Assembly (NCBI RefSeq): GCF_030397665.1
Contig: NZ_JAPUBT010000005.1
Coordinates: forward strand, 372,001-436,000
Direction of reading: 5' to 3'
Length of the DNA: 64,000 bases
Origin: Janthinobacterium sp. SUN073
GTDB lineage: Bacteria; Pseudomonadota; Gammaproteobacteria; Burkholderiales; Burkholderiaceae_D
Shown here: positions 12,501 to 19,104 of the stretch, one piece after another
Layout of the letters: each line of letters starts with the position of its first letter
Numbering within the stretch: the stretch's first letter is position 1
Position numbers and translations under genes: made by a program
Notes under the pieces: model-generated
Seen by the model: the letters and a program-made list of their open reading frames with translations, nothing else
The model's database searches: none
What the model was told of the DNA's origin: nothing

Positions 12501-12725
12501 GACGCGCGTAAACGTCAGCATCACATACGGCGACAGGGCTTTCAGGGTCATCTTGCTGCCCGCCACCTGGTTCAGGGTGGTATTCACGGTCGCTTGCAGT
12601 TTCGCCAGGTCGCCCCTGACGAAATAACCGTACATTTCCGACTGTTTCAATTGCAGCGGCGAGTGCATCATCACCGAACCGCCCTGATAGATATACGAAG
12701 GTCTTGCCGAAGGTTGCGCCGTCAT
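9576..12725 (-). CDS. Fusion: acetoacetate decarboxylase-like domain plus FAD-dependent oxidoreductase
   Basis: A 1049-residue protein, started at M-T-A-Q-P behind an AGGGGCAGG ribosome site. Residues 1 to about 270 resemble acetoacetate decarboxylase: G-R-E-L-F-G-Y-P-K has Lys140 where the Schiff-base lysine sits, but the second lysine of the usual K-K pair is Tyr. From about 325 a Rossmann FAD domain begins (A-I-L-G-G-G-V-A-A), followed by R-L-G-G-K-G-A-S-G-R-N as in carotenoid desaturase/amine-oxidase-type flavoproteins. The C-terminus has the FAD-closing L-T-G-D-W-I-K-T-G-L-N-A-G-C-V-E-A motif. The substrate is unknown; an oxidised lipid or polyketide intermediate is a guess. Confidence 0.75.
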   Translation of the reverse strand: MTAQPSARPSYIYQGGSVMMHSPLQLKQSEMYGYFVRGDLAKLQATVNTTLNQVAGSKMTLKALSPYVMLTFTRVNHADSANPVDQAKGWITEVDIVTWIMVGQMDAAGKLAHIYWYPCHIFVDDAMALINGRELFGYPKYLCDYEIPAAGSEPLRCAVVAKGFQHFSPETKLALHPLLEVNATVQTGLHKPVNSFLELIEQAFQIFLSIPDFFDMDQAGWADILSLLRKPRIDQIFLKQFPDSAGVKAVYQALVAAPAEINRLHSARLLGYEYECTLHAFDSFPLDQTLGLQLGPQAAILPFHVNFDFTAMPGEELVDNSQIAPEKIAILGGGVAAMTAAYYLTSQPGWENRHAITVYQLGWRLGGKGASGRNAQVGQRIEEHGLHIWFGFYANAFKMIKEAYAILERPPGAPLATWRDAFKQHDYVALSEDVKGQWRNWSIVFPTLPGEPGEGGEDITLWQMAIAMVGWIEQWIRQIRQVADADARIERASASASASQGEGVWPGWLRRLADEVVGQADELGLDVGLSVGALAALVADLAPDSTRHDQARHQLLASTLNGIRAWLRLRYRALIDGDDALRRLFTCLDLGITVMKGMFEDGVFKHGFDVINDIDFRAWLRKHGGDEQFSVNSAPVRGFYDLVFAYEGGDFAKPNIEAGTLLRAMARIGLAYKGGIMFKMQAGMGDTIFTPMYEVLKKRGVEFKFFQRVEELVPGAGDIDSIRITQQVQLKDPAAGYAPLVDVKGLACWPSAPDYAQIEPAQAALLQAQEVNLESYWSDWPQQYQQAFGRQLPATVLKKGVDFDKVVFGISIGSLPALCPQLLAQSPALQLAAEKVKTVATQAYQVWLNKNLAQMGWTTQPKGQQPVLSAFTEPYDTWAPMDQLLAHEDWPAGLEPKNVSYFCSAFPVDSYPPITDTGFPARCAARAKQGALHQLEREIGALWPEAGAPGAFPWQWLVDAKAGTGPARFDSQYWRANVDPSERYVMSVVNSTQYRLATDQSGFSNLFLTGDWIKTGLNAGCVEAAVMAGMQTSRAMTGYPAVIQGETDF

Positions 12726-12918
12726 TGCCCTGCCCCTATGAAGTTTCAGACAAACAAGATTGCTACAGTGTATTGAGAAAGAACAATGAATGATATGAAA
12801 TAAATGAAAGGATTTGCCAAGATGCATAGGCTCAGCAGCCCGCCACACGCGTGGCGGCCGGGGCAAGCCTGGGCCATCGGGTGTACGATGAGCCATCTTG
12901 CATATCCGAGCACAGGCA

Positions 12919-13461
12919 ATGATTACCACCGACTACGTTTCCACTTACTCCGGCAACCGTTTTTATCCCTTGCGCCCGCATATCGACAAGGTAGTCATTG
13001 AAGACATTGCCCACGGCCTCGCTTATCAGTGCCGCTTCAATGGACAGACGCAAGTGTTTTACTCTGTCGCCCAGCACAGCCTGATCGTCGCCGAACTGGT
13101 GCCGCCCCATTTGCGCCTGGCCGCCCTGCTGCACGACGCGGCGGAAGCCTACCTGGGCGACATGGTGAAGCCCTTGAAAGTGCTGCTGCCGGAATTTGCC
13201 ATACTGGAAGACAAGGTCAGCGCCATCATCGCCGCCACGTACGGCCTGGATTTTTCCGATTACGCCCCCATCAAGCGAGCCGACCTGATCGCGCTGGCCA
13301 CGGAAAAGCGCGACCTGATGCCGCACTCGGCCGAGCGCTGGGCTTACCTTGACGGCATCGCCCCCTTGCCCGGTATAATCGACGCCATGGGTCCAGCCGA
13401 AGCCAAACAGCGCTTCCTGCATGCCTTTGCCCAGTTGAGCGGGCTGGGGCTGGCAGCGTGA
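12919..13461 (+). CDS. HD-domain phosphohydrolase (YfbR-like)
   Basis: A 180-residue cytosolic protein started at M-I-T-T-D-Y; the frame stays open a little further upstream but without a ribosome site. The HD metal-binding residues are visible as H53 (A-Q-H-S-L), H72-D73 (L-L-H-D-A-A-E-A-Y) and an Asp in K-R-A-D. This resembles 5'-deoxynucleotidase/YfbR-type HD enzymes, which hydrolyse nucleoside monophosphates. It is divergent from the decarboxylase fusion with a 193-bp spacer. The exact substrate is an inference. Confidence 0.8.
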   Translation: MITTDYVSTYSGNRFYPLRPHIDKVVIEDIAHGLAYQCRFNGQTQVFYSVAQHSLIVAELVPPHLRLAALLHDAAEAYLGDMVKPLKVLLPEFAILEDKVSAIIAATYGLDFSDYAPIKRADLIALATEKRDLMPHSAERWAYLDGIAPLPGIIDAMGPAEAKQRFLHAFAQLSGLGLAA

Positions 13462-13511
13462 ATGCTTCCACCCTGCCGCACAAACGGGCGCTAAGCCCCG
13501 GTTTTTGCACG

Positions 13512-13656
13512 GCTTTTTCAGATATCCACAGCAACTGTGGATAAAGTTGTTGATAAGCCCCTCTTGACAAGCCGCAACGCGAGTATAGATGCGGCTTTCA
13601 ACAATTTGCTGATTTCACAGGCAATTTTTTACCCCAATGAAATCAATGACTTAGAA
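13512..13656. repeat. 145-bp intergenic repeat with DnaA boxes, copy A
   Basis: Pairs with 14565-14709: identical length, about 70% identical by eye, with matching ends (GCTTTTTCAGATATCCACA ... ACTTAGAA). It holds ATATCCACA (13522-13530, one mismatch to the DnaA box) and TGTGGATAA (13536-13544, perfect DnaA box, opposite orientation), then an AT-rich right half. The rest of 13462-13823 contains no supported gene: an AT-rich tract near 13700 and the ribosome site of the next gene. Confidence 0.7.
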
Positions 13657-13823
13657 TCATGGTTTTGCGCCAAAGCAAAGTTACTCGAACACCATGAAAA
13701 TATATTTTTCTGTGCATCAGCAATCTTGCTCCAGGCCGTCTTGCCTGAACCGCATTGTTTTGACAAACCCCGCAGACTGGCATAGTGTGGAGTGAGTGAG
13801 CACGATCAACGGTGGATAAATGC

Positions 13824-14423
13824 ATGAATATGGATAGCGACAGTGCCGCCAAGGGAGCGGACGAACCCGACTGGCTGGTCGAAGAGCCACTCGGGCGGGC
13901 AGACGCCGCGGCAGAGTCCGCCAACGCGGCGCCATGGCGCGTGCTGATTGTCGATGACGATGTCGATGTGCACGTGGTGACCAAGTTCGCCCTCAGCCAG
14001 GCCAGTTTCCAGGGCCGCAGGCTGAGCTTTCTGCACGCATATTCGGGCGCCGAGGCGCTCGCCTTGCTGCGCAGCACACAAGATATCGCCGTGGTGCTGC
14101 TCGATGTCATCATGGAAACCCAGGATGCCGGGCTGCAAGTGGCGCGCCAGATTCGCGAAGACTTGCACAACAGTGCCGTGCGCATCATCCTGCGCACGGG
14201 CCAGCCTGGGCAGGCACTGGAACACCGCATCATCATCGACTACGACATCAATGATTTCTGGTGCAAGACCGACCTGACCACGCGCAAGCTGTTTACTACC
14301 GTGATCGCCTCGCTGCGCACCTACGCCACCTTGCGCGAAGCGCAGCAACAAGTCGCCGACCTCGCCGCCGCCCTGGCCCACTGCGGCGACGCGCCAGCGC
14401 AACCGGCCGGCGGCAAGCCCTGA
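13824..14423 (+). CDS. Receiver-only response regulator (DUF3369-type N-terminus without output domain)
   Basis: A 199-residue protein from ATG 13824, with GGTGG eight bases upstream; an in-frame GTG at 13812 is possible. It has a CheY-like receiver: acidic pair in I-V-D-D-D-V-D-V-H, phospho-Asp94 in V-L-L-D-V-I-M-E-T, and the family stretch R-I-I-L-R-T-G-Q-P-G. This wording is characteristic of regulators that normally continue into a DUF3369 domain and an HD-GYP, GGDEF or kinase output. Here the protein stops after a short coiled-coil tail. It may act by protein contact or be a phosphate sink. It sits between the two DnaA-box repeats. Confidence 0.85.
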   Translation: MNMDSDSAAKGADEPDWLVEEPLGRADAAAESANAAPWRVLIVDDDVDVHVVTKFALSQASFQGRRLSFLHAYSGAEALALLRSTQDIAVVLLDVIMETQDAGLQVARQIREDLHNSAVRIILRTGQPGQALEHRIIIDYDINDFWCKTDLTTRKLFTTVIASLRTYATLREAQQQVADLAAALAHCGDAPAQPAGGKP

Positions 14424-14564
14424 CCATCTGCCGCTACTTTCAGTCATAAAAACAAAAGCACTGGATAGGCATACAGGCTTGCAACATGCCCCATTCTGGC
14501 CCATCTTGCTGGCCGATCGCATGCGCTGACCGGCGCCTATTTCCTAAGTAGCGGATTGTTAAGC

Positions 14565-14709
14565 GCTTTTTCAGATATCCACACGGACTGTGGATATCTT
14601 TGTGGATAAGCGCCTATTGACAGGCTTCAAAGCCACAGCCCGTGCGGCTTTCAATAAACTGCTCAATCAAACAGCAAAAATAAAAACCATTAAAATCAAC
14701 TACTTAGAA
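14565..14709. repeat. 145-bp intergenic repeat with DnaA boxes, copy B
   Basis: The second copy of the repeat at 13512-13656. It carries ATATCCACA (14575-14583), TGTGGATAT (14589-14597) and a perfect TGTGGATAA (14601-14609), followed by TTGACA and an AT-rich half. The surrounding gap 14424-14840 has no other supported gene; an AT-rich stretch follows at 14710-14760. Confidence 0.7.
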
Positions 14710-14840
14710 ATTCACACATAATCACAAGAAAATTATTTCGCCAATTTCGTTAACCCATCATTTGTGCATAACTGAGCCGTAATGATCAATCCGACAACAC
14801 CGAACTGGCGCTGCCGGCAACACAGTTGCTGTGCGGATAC

Positions 14841-15062
14841 TCAATGCACAGTCTGGCGGCGCTGCTCCGGATGCAGCAGCACGCGTTCGATCAATTCCGG
14901 GGCGACATTGTATGACTTTAGGTATTCCAGCGCACACAAGGTACTGAAGGCGGCCTGCACGGCGATGCCCAGATTGACGATGTCGCACATCTTTTGATCG
15001 ACCCGGGCATGCGGCACCACGGTTTTGACGGGCATATGCAGCGTTTCTGTGGAATTAGGCAT
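14841..15062 (-). CDS. Small uncharacterised protein (73 aa)
   Basis: Starts at ATG 15062 with AGGAG nine bases upstream, which is good support for translation. The product is 73 residues, mostly helical, with two Cys in the centre (M-C-D-I-V and T-L-C-A-L-E-Y-L-K) and no signal peptide or membrane helix. No known domain is recognised. A longer in-frame extension upstream lacks a ribosome site and is not used. It is divergent from the chromate transporter, without an obvious functional link. Confidence 0.6.
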   Translation of the reverse strand: MPNSTETLHMPVKTVVPHARVDQKMCDIVNLGIAVQAAFSTLCALEYLKSYNVAPELIERVLLHPEQRRQTVH

Positions 15063-15282
15063 GATGAACAACTCCTGCGAAGGGGAACGGAGGGGTGGAG
15101 ACGGCGTAGCGGTACGAACCGCACCAGCGCTGACAGGAACAGTGGTCGTGTTGCCGATAAAGTATTGCTGATAAACTCTCGATGTCAATGGCAGGGAAAC
15201 ATGAGCCACAGTTTTTTTCTTGCAGGCACAACTGGAGCCGAAAGCGATGGACAAGCGCAATCGGCCACGGCGATAATCAGCC

Positions 15283-15876
15283 ATGCCCTCATCCCCCCTT
15301 GCCGCCCTCCCACCCGACCGGTCCCGCCCGCAACCGGCATCGCTGGCCGACCTGTTCTTCTCGTTCACCTGGCTGGCCTTGCAGGGGTTCGGCGGCGTGC
15401 TGGCCGTGATCCAGCGCGAAATGGTCGAACGCAAGCGCTGGCTGACGCAAGAGGAATTCCTGGAAGACTGGGCGGTGGCGCAAATCATGCCCGGACCGAA
15501 TGTCGTCAACCTGTCACTGATGGTGGGCGGGCGCTATTTCGGCTTGCAGGGCGCACTGACGGCGCTGGCCGGCATGCTGGCCGTGCCCCTCGTCATCGTG
15601 CTGCTGCTGGGCGTGCTGTACACGCGCTTCGGTGACAATCCGCAGATGGCGGGCGCCCTGCGCGGCATGGCCGCCGTGTCGGCCGGCATGATCGCCGCCA
15701 CGGGCGTGAAACTGGCGACCGCGCTTGTCAAACATCCGCTGCCCCTGTGGCTGACCTTGTCCATCACCGTGCTGGGCGTGCTGATGGTGGCCGTGCTGCG
15801 CTGGCCCCTGTTGTACATCTTGCTGGGCCTGGGCGGCATCGGCTGCCTGCTGACCTACCGAAAGCTGTCCGCATGA
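15283..15876 (+). CDS. chrA: Chromate transporter, first half (CHR domain)
   Basis: A 197-residue membrane protein, one CHR module. Family signatures are visible: F-T-W-L-A-L-Q-G-F-G-G near residue 30, R-K-R-W-L-T-Q-E-E-F, then A-Q-I-M-P-G-P-N-V-V-N-L. CHR modules occur either as one long two-module ChrA or as two short genes. Here it is the paired short form, and the second module starts at an overlapping ATGA. Predicted to export chromate or a related oxyanion as a heterodimer. Substrate specificity is not proven by sequence. Confidence 0.87.
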   Translation: MPSSPLAALPPDRSRPQPASLADLFFSFTWLALQGFGGVLAVIQREMVERKRWLTQEEFLEDWAVAQIMPGPNVVNLSLMVGGRYFGLQGALTALAGMLAVPLVIVLLLGVLYTRFGDNPQMAGALRGMAAVSAGMIAATGVKLATALVKHPLPLWLTLSITVLGVLMVAVLRWPLLYILLGLGGIGCLLTYRKLSA

Positions 15877-16457
15877 ATCCGCCACTGCAACTGGTGTTGA
15901 GCACGGGCGACTGGCTGAACCTGTTCGGCCACTACCTGATGCTGTCGCTGATGTCGATCGGCGGCGCCATCTCCACCACCTCCGAAATGCACCGTTTCCT
16001 CGTCGAGCAGCACGGCTGGCTGACGCAGGCGCAATTCAATGAATCGATCGCCATCGCCCAGGCCGCGCCCGGCCCGAACGTGCTGTTCGTCGCCCTGATG
16101 GGCTGGAACGTGGGCATGAATGCGGGCAGCTACACGGCCGCGTACCTGGGCGTGCTGGTGACCATGGTGGGCATCATGCTGCCCAGCACCACCCTCACCT
16201 ACGTGGCGGCCCAGTGGGGCTACCGCAACCGCGACCTGCGCCCCGTGCGCGCCTTCAAGCAAGGCATGGCGCCCATCGTCGTCGCCCTCTTGATTTCCAC
16301 CGGCATGATTTTGGGCGGCGCCAACCATGACATCCGCACGGACTGGCCCCTGTGGAGCCTGTCCATCGTGGCCGGCCTGATCATCTGGCGCACGAAAATC
16401 CATTTATTGTGGCTGCTGGCGGCCGGCGCCGTGCTGGGCTGGCTGCAATTGGTGTAG
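15873..16457 (+). CDS. chrA: Chromate transporter, second half (CHR domain)
   Basis: A 194-residue membrane protein overlapping the first CHR gene by four bases (ATGA), so translation is coupled. It has the matching signatures L-M-S-I-G-G-A, H-G-W-L-T-Q-A-Q-F and A-Q-A-A-P-G-P-N-V-L-F. The two proteins should insert with opposite topology and form one transporter. Its stop lies three bases from the convergent urtE stop, leaving no room for a separate terminator. Confidence 0.87.
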   Translation: MNPPLQLVLSTGDWLNLFGHYLMLSLMSIGGAISTTSEMHRFLVEQHGWLTQAQFNESIAIAQAAPGPNVLFVALMGWNVGMNAGSYTAAYLGVLVTMVGIMLPSTTLTYVAAQWGYRNRDLRPVRAFKQGMAPIVVALLISTGMILGGANHDIRTDWPLWSLSIVAGLIIWRTKIHLLWLLAAGAVLGWLQLV

Positions 16458-16460
16458 TTG

Positions 16461-17159
16461 CTACACGGCCAGGTGCCGCTTCACCTCCTCGCCATCCATC
16501 TGTTCCGCCTTGCCGCTGGCCACCACCTGCCCCCGCGACAGCACGATGAAGTCGTCGGCCAGTTCGCGGGCGAAATCAAAATACTGTTCGCACAGCACGA
16601 TGGCCATGTCGCCCCGCTGTTTCAACAAGGAAATGACACGGCCGATATCCTTGATGACGGAAGGCTGGATACCTTCCGTCGGCTCGTCGAAGATGATCAA
16701 TTGCGGTTCGGCCAGCAGTGCGCGGGCGATGGCCAGCTGCTGCTGTTGCCCACCAGATAGATCTCCGCCGCGCCGCTGCAGCATCTCTTTGAGCACCGGA
16801 AACAGTTCATACACATGGGGATCGATGCGCGAGGCTTGCCTGCCCCGCTTCACCGCCATACCCATCAGCAAGTTTTCCTCGACCGTCAGGCGCGCAAAGA
16901 TGTCGCGCCCCTGCGGCACGTAGGCGATGCCCAGCTTTGCCCGCGCATGTGGCGCCAGCTTCGTGATGTCGCGCCCCTGAAACACCACCTTGCCCTGCGC
17001 CACGGGCAGCACGCCCATCAGGCATTTCAACAAGGTCGTCTTGCCCACGCCATTACGCCCCAGCAAGGCCAGGCATTCGCCCTTGCGCGCCGACAGATTG
17101 ATGCCGCGCAAGGTATGCGAGGAGCCATAGTATTGATTTAACTGTTGCACTTCGAGCAT
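16461..17159 (-). CDS. urtE: Urea ABC transporter ATP-binding protein UrtE
   Basis: A 232-residue ATPase of the branched-chain amino-acid/urea class (LivF-like). Walker A is G-R-N-G-V-G-K-T-T near 34-42, the signature is L-S-G-G-Q-Q-Q-Q, and Walker B is L-I-I-F-D-E-P-T-E-G-I-Q-P. The E-G-I-Q-P-S wording after Walker B is typical of UrtE. It is the last gene of urtABCDE, two bases after urtD. Confidence 0.93.
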   Translation of the reverse strand: MLEVQQLNQYYGSSHTLRGINLSARKGECLALLGRNGVGKTTLLKCLMGVLPVAQGKVVFQGRDITKLAPHARAKLGIAYVPQGRDIFARLTVEENLLMGMAVKRGRQASRIDPHVYELFPVLKEMLQRRGGDLSGGQQQQLAIARALLAEPQLIIFDEPTEGIQPSVIKDIGRVISLLKQRGDMAIVLCEQYFDFARELADDFIVLSRGQVVASGKAEQMDGEEVKRHLAV

Positions 17160-17161
17160 GG

Positions 17162-17992
17162 TTACCTCCCCAGATAGACTTCGATGACCCGCTCGTCGGC
17201 TTGCACTTCGTCCATGCGGCCCTGCGCCAGCACTGCCCCTTCGTGCAGCACGGTGACGATGCCTTGCTGGGCAATGTCCGTGACGAAACCCATGTCGTGC
17301 TCGACCACCATGATCGAGTGCTTGCCGCGCAATTCATTGAGCAATTCCGCCGTGCGCGCCGTTTCCGCGTCCGACATGCCGGCCACCGGTTCGTCCAGCA
17401 GGATCAGCTGCGGCTCCTGCATCAAGAGCATGCCGATTTCCAGCCACTGCTTTTGCCCGTGCGACAGCAAGCCGGCCGGCCGCGCCTCGTGACCGTTGAG
17501 GCGGATCAAACGCAATATGGCTTCGATCCTGCCCGCCTGCTCGGAAGACAAGCGCGCAAACAGGGTGGGCGCCACGCGCTTGTCCATCTTCATGGCCAGT
17601 TCCAGGTTATCGAACACAGTGTGCTGTTCGAACACGGTGGGGCGCTGGAACTTACGGCCGATGCCCGCGTGGGCGATTTGCGCTTCCGTCATCGTCGCCA
17701 GATTCATGGTCTGGCCGAACCAGGCCGTGCCGGAGGTGGGCCGCGTCTTGCCGGTAATCACGTCCATCATCGTCGTCTTGCCCGCCCCGTTAGGGCCGAT
17801 GATGCAGCGCAATTCGCCCACGGAAATATCGAGGCTCAGCTTGTTAATCGCCTTGAAGCCGTCAAACGACACGCTGATGTCTTCCAGATACAAAATGGCG
17901 CCATGCGTGGTGTCGACGCCCTCGCCTTTCACGCGCGAATACGTGGGGCCAGCTTCCGCGCTGGCCATGCCGGGCAACATGCGGATGCTCAT
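17162..17992 (-). CDS. urtD: Urea ABC transporter ATP-binding protein UrtD
   Basis: A 276-residue LivG-like ATPase. Walker A is G-P-N-G-A-G-K-T-T, the signature is L-S-H-G-Q-K-Q-W, and Walker B is L-I-L-L-D-E-P-V-A-G-M. The start M-S-I-R-M overlaps the end of urtC by four bases (ATGA). The L-S-H-G-Q-K-Q-W-L-E-I-G signature is characteristic of UrtD. It pairs with UrtE to power urea import. Confidence 0.93.
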   Translation of the reverse strand: MSIRMLPGMASAEAGPTYSRVKGEGVDTTHGAILYLEDISVSFDGFKAINKLSLDISVGELRCIIGPNGAGKTTMMDVITGKTRPTSGTAWFGQTMNLATMTEAQIAHAGIGRKFQRPTVFEQHTVFDNLELAMKMDKRVAPTLFARLSSEQAGRIEAILRLIRLNGHEARPAGLLSHGQKQWLEIGMLLMQEPQLILLDEPVAGMSDAETARTAELLNELRGKHSIMVVEHDMGFVTDIAQQGIVTVLHEGAVLAQGRMDEVQADERVIEVYLGR

Positions 17993-19104
17993 GCGGCCTC
18001 CTCTGCCACGACGGGCTTGCGTTTGAGCTTGCTCAACACGCCCAGCATGCCTTGCTGCATGAACAGGGTGACGACGATGAACAGCAGGCCCAGCGCGAAC
18101 AGCCACAGTTCCGGCAAGACGGCCGTGAACCAGCTTTTCAGACCGTTAACGGTAAACGCGCCCAGGATGGGGCCGAGCAAGGTGCCGCGCCCGCCCACCG
18201 CCACCCACACGACCATCTCGATGGAGTTCGCGGGCGACATTTCGGACGGGTTGATGATGCCCACCTGCGGCACATACAGGGCGCCGGCGATGCCGCACAG
18301 CACGGCGGACAGGGTCCAGACGAACAGTTTGAACCACAGCGGGTTGTAGCCGAGGAACATCAAGCGCGCCTCGCTGTCGCGCACGCCCTGCAGCACGCGG
18401 CCCAGCTTCGAGCGCACGATGGCGCGCGCACCGACCAGCGCCGCCAGCAGGAAGGTGAGCGTCAGCAGGAACAGCACGGCCCGGGTGGCGGGCGCCGTGA
18501 TGCTGTGGCCCAAGATCGTCTTGAAATCCGTGAAACCGTTGTTGCCGCCAAAGCCGGTGTCATTGCGGAAGAACAAGAGCATGAAGGCATACGTCATCGC
18601 CTGCGTGATGATGGAAAAATACACGCCCTTGATGCGCGAGCGAAACGCAAAATAGCCAAAGACAAAAGCCAGCACGCCTGGCACCAGCACGACAAGGGCC
18701 ATGCAATACCAGAAGTGTTCCGTGAAGGCCCAGTACCAAGGGTAAGTCTTCCAGTCGAGAAAGACCATGAAGTCGGGCAAGCTGCTGTGGTACTGGCCCT
18801 GGTCGCCGATGGCGCGCATCAGATACATGCCGTGCGCATATGCGCCCAGCGCAAAGAACACGCCGTGGCCCAGGGACAGGATGCCCGTGTAGCCCCAGAC
18901 GAGGTCCAGCGCCAGCGCGGCCAGCGCGTAGCACATGAACTTGCCCACCAGCGCCACCGTGTAGGCGGACACGTGCAGCGCATGCCCTTCGGCAAACGCC
19001 AGGTTAAAAATCGGCAATAGCGCCGCCAGCACCGTGCATGCGGCAATCGCCAGCCAGACGGGCCGCGTGAACAGGCCCTGCTTTATCGGGTAGGAGGTAG
19101 TCAT
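17989..19104 (-). CDS. urtC: Urea ABC transporter permease UrtC
   Basis: A 371-residue inner-membrane permease of the LivM type with about ten hydrophobic segments. It contains the family stretch D-L-V-W-G-Y-T-G-I-L-S-L-G-H and a later E-A-R-L-M-F-L-G-Y-N. It overlaps urtB by four bases at its start and urtD by four bases at its end. It forms the membrane channel with UrtB. Confidence 0.93.
   Translation of the reverse strand: MTTSYPIKQGLFTRPVWLAIAACTVLAALLPIFNLAFAEGHALHVSAYTVALVGKFMCYALAALALDLVWGYTGILSLGHGVFFALGAYAHGMYLMRAIGDQGQYHSSLPDFMVFLDWKTYPWYWAFTEHFWYCMALVVLVPGVLAFVFGYFAFRSRIKGVYFSIITQAMTYAFMLLFFRNDTGFGGNNGFTDFKTILGHSITAPATRAVLFLLTLTFLLAALVGARAIVRSKLGRVLQGVRDSEARLMFLGYNPLWFKLFVWTLSAVLCGIAGALYVPQVGIINPSEMSPANSIEMVVWVAVGGRGTLLGPILGAFTVNGLKSWFTAVLPELWLFALGLLFIVVTLFMQQGMLGVLSKLKRKPVVAEEAA

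Noticed and set aside
10077..12776. An 899-codon plus-strand open frame opposite the decarboxylase/FAD fusion
   Set aside because: Composition is shadow-like (His, Gln, Arg, Val) with no motifs; the minus-strand protein has clear domains and a ribosome site.
13512..14709. Chromosomal replication origin
   Set aside because: DnaA boxes are present, but dnaA, dnaN, gyrB, rpmH or parAB are not nearby, and the same element occurs twice.
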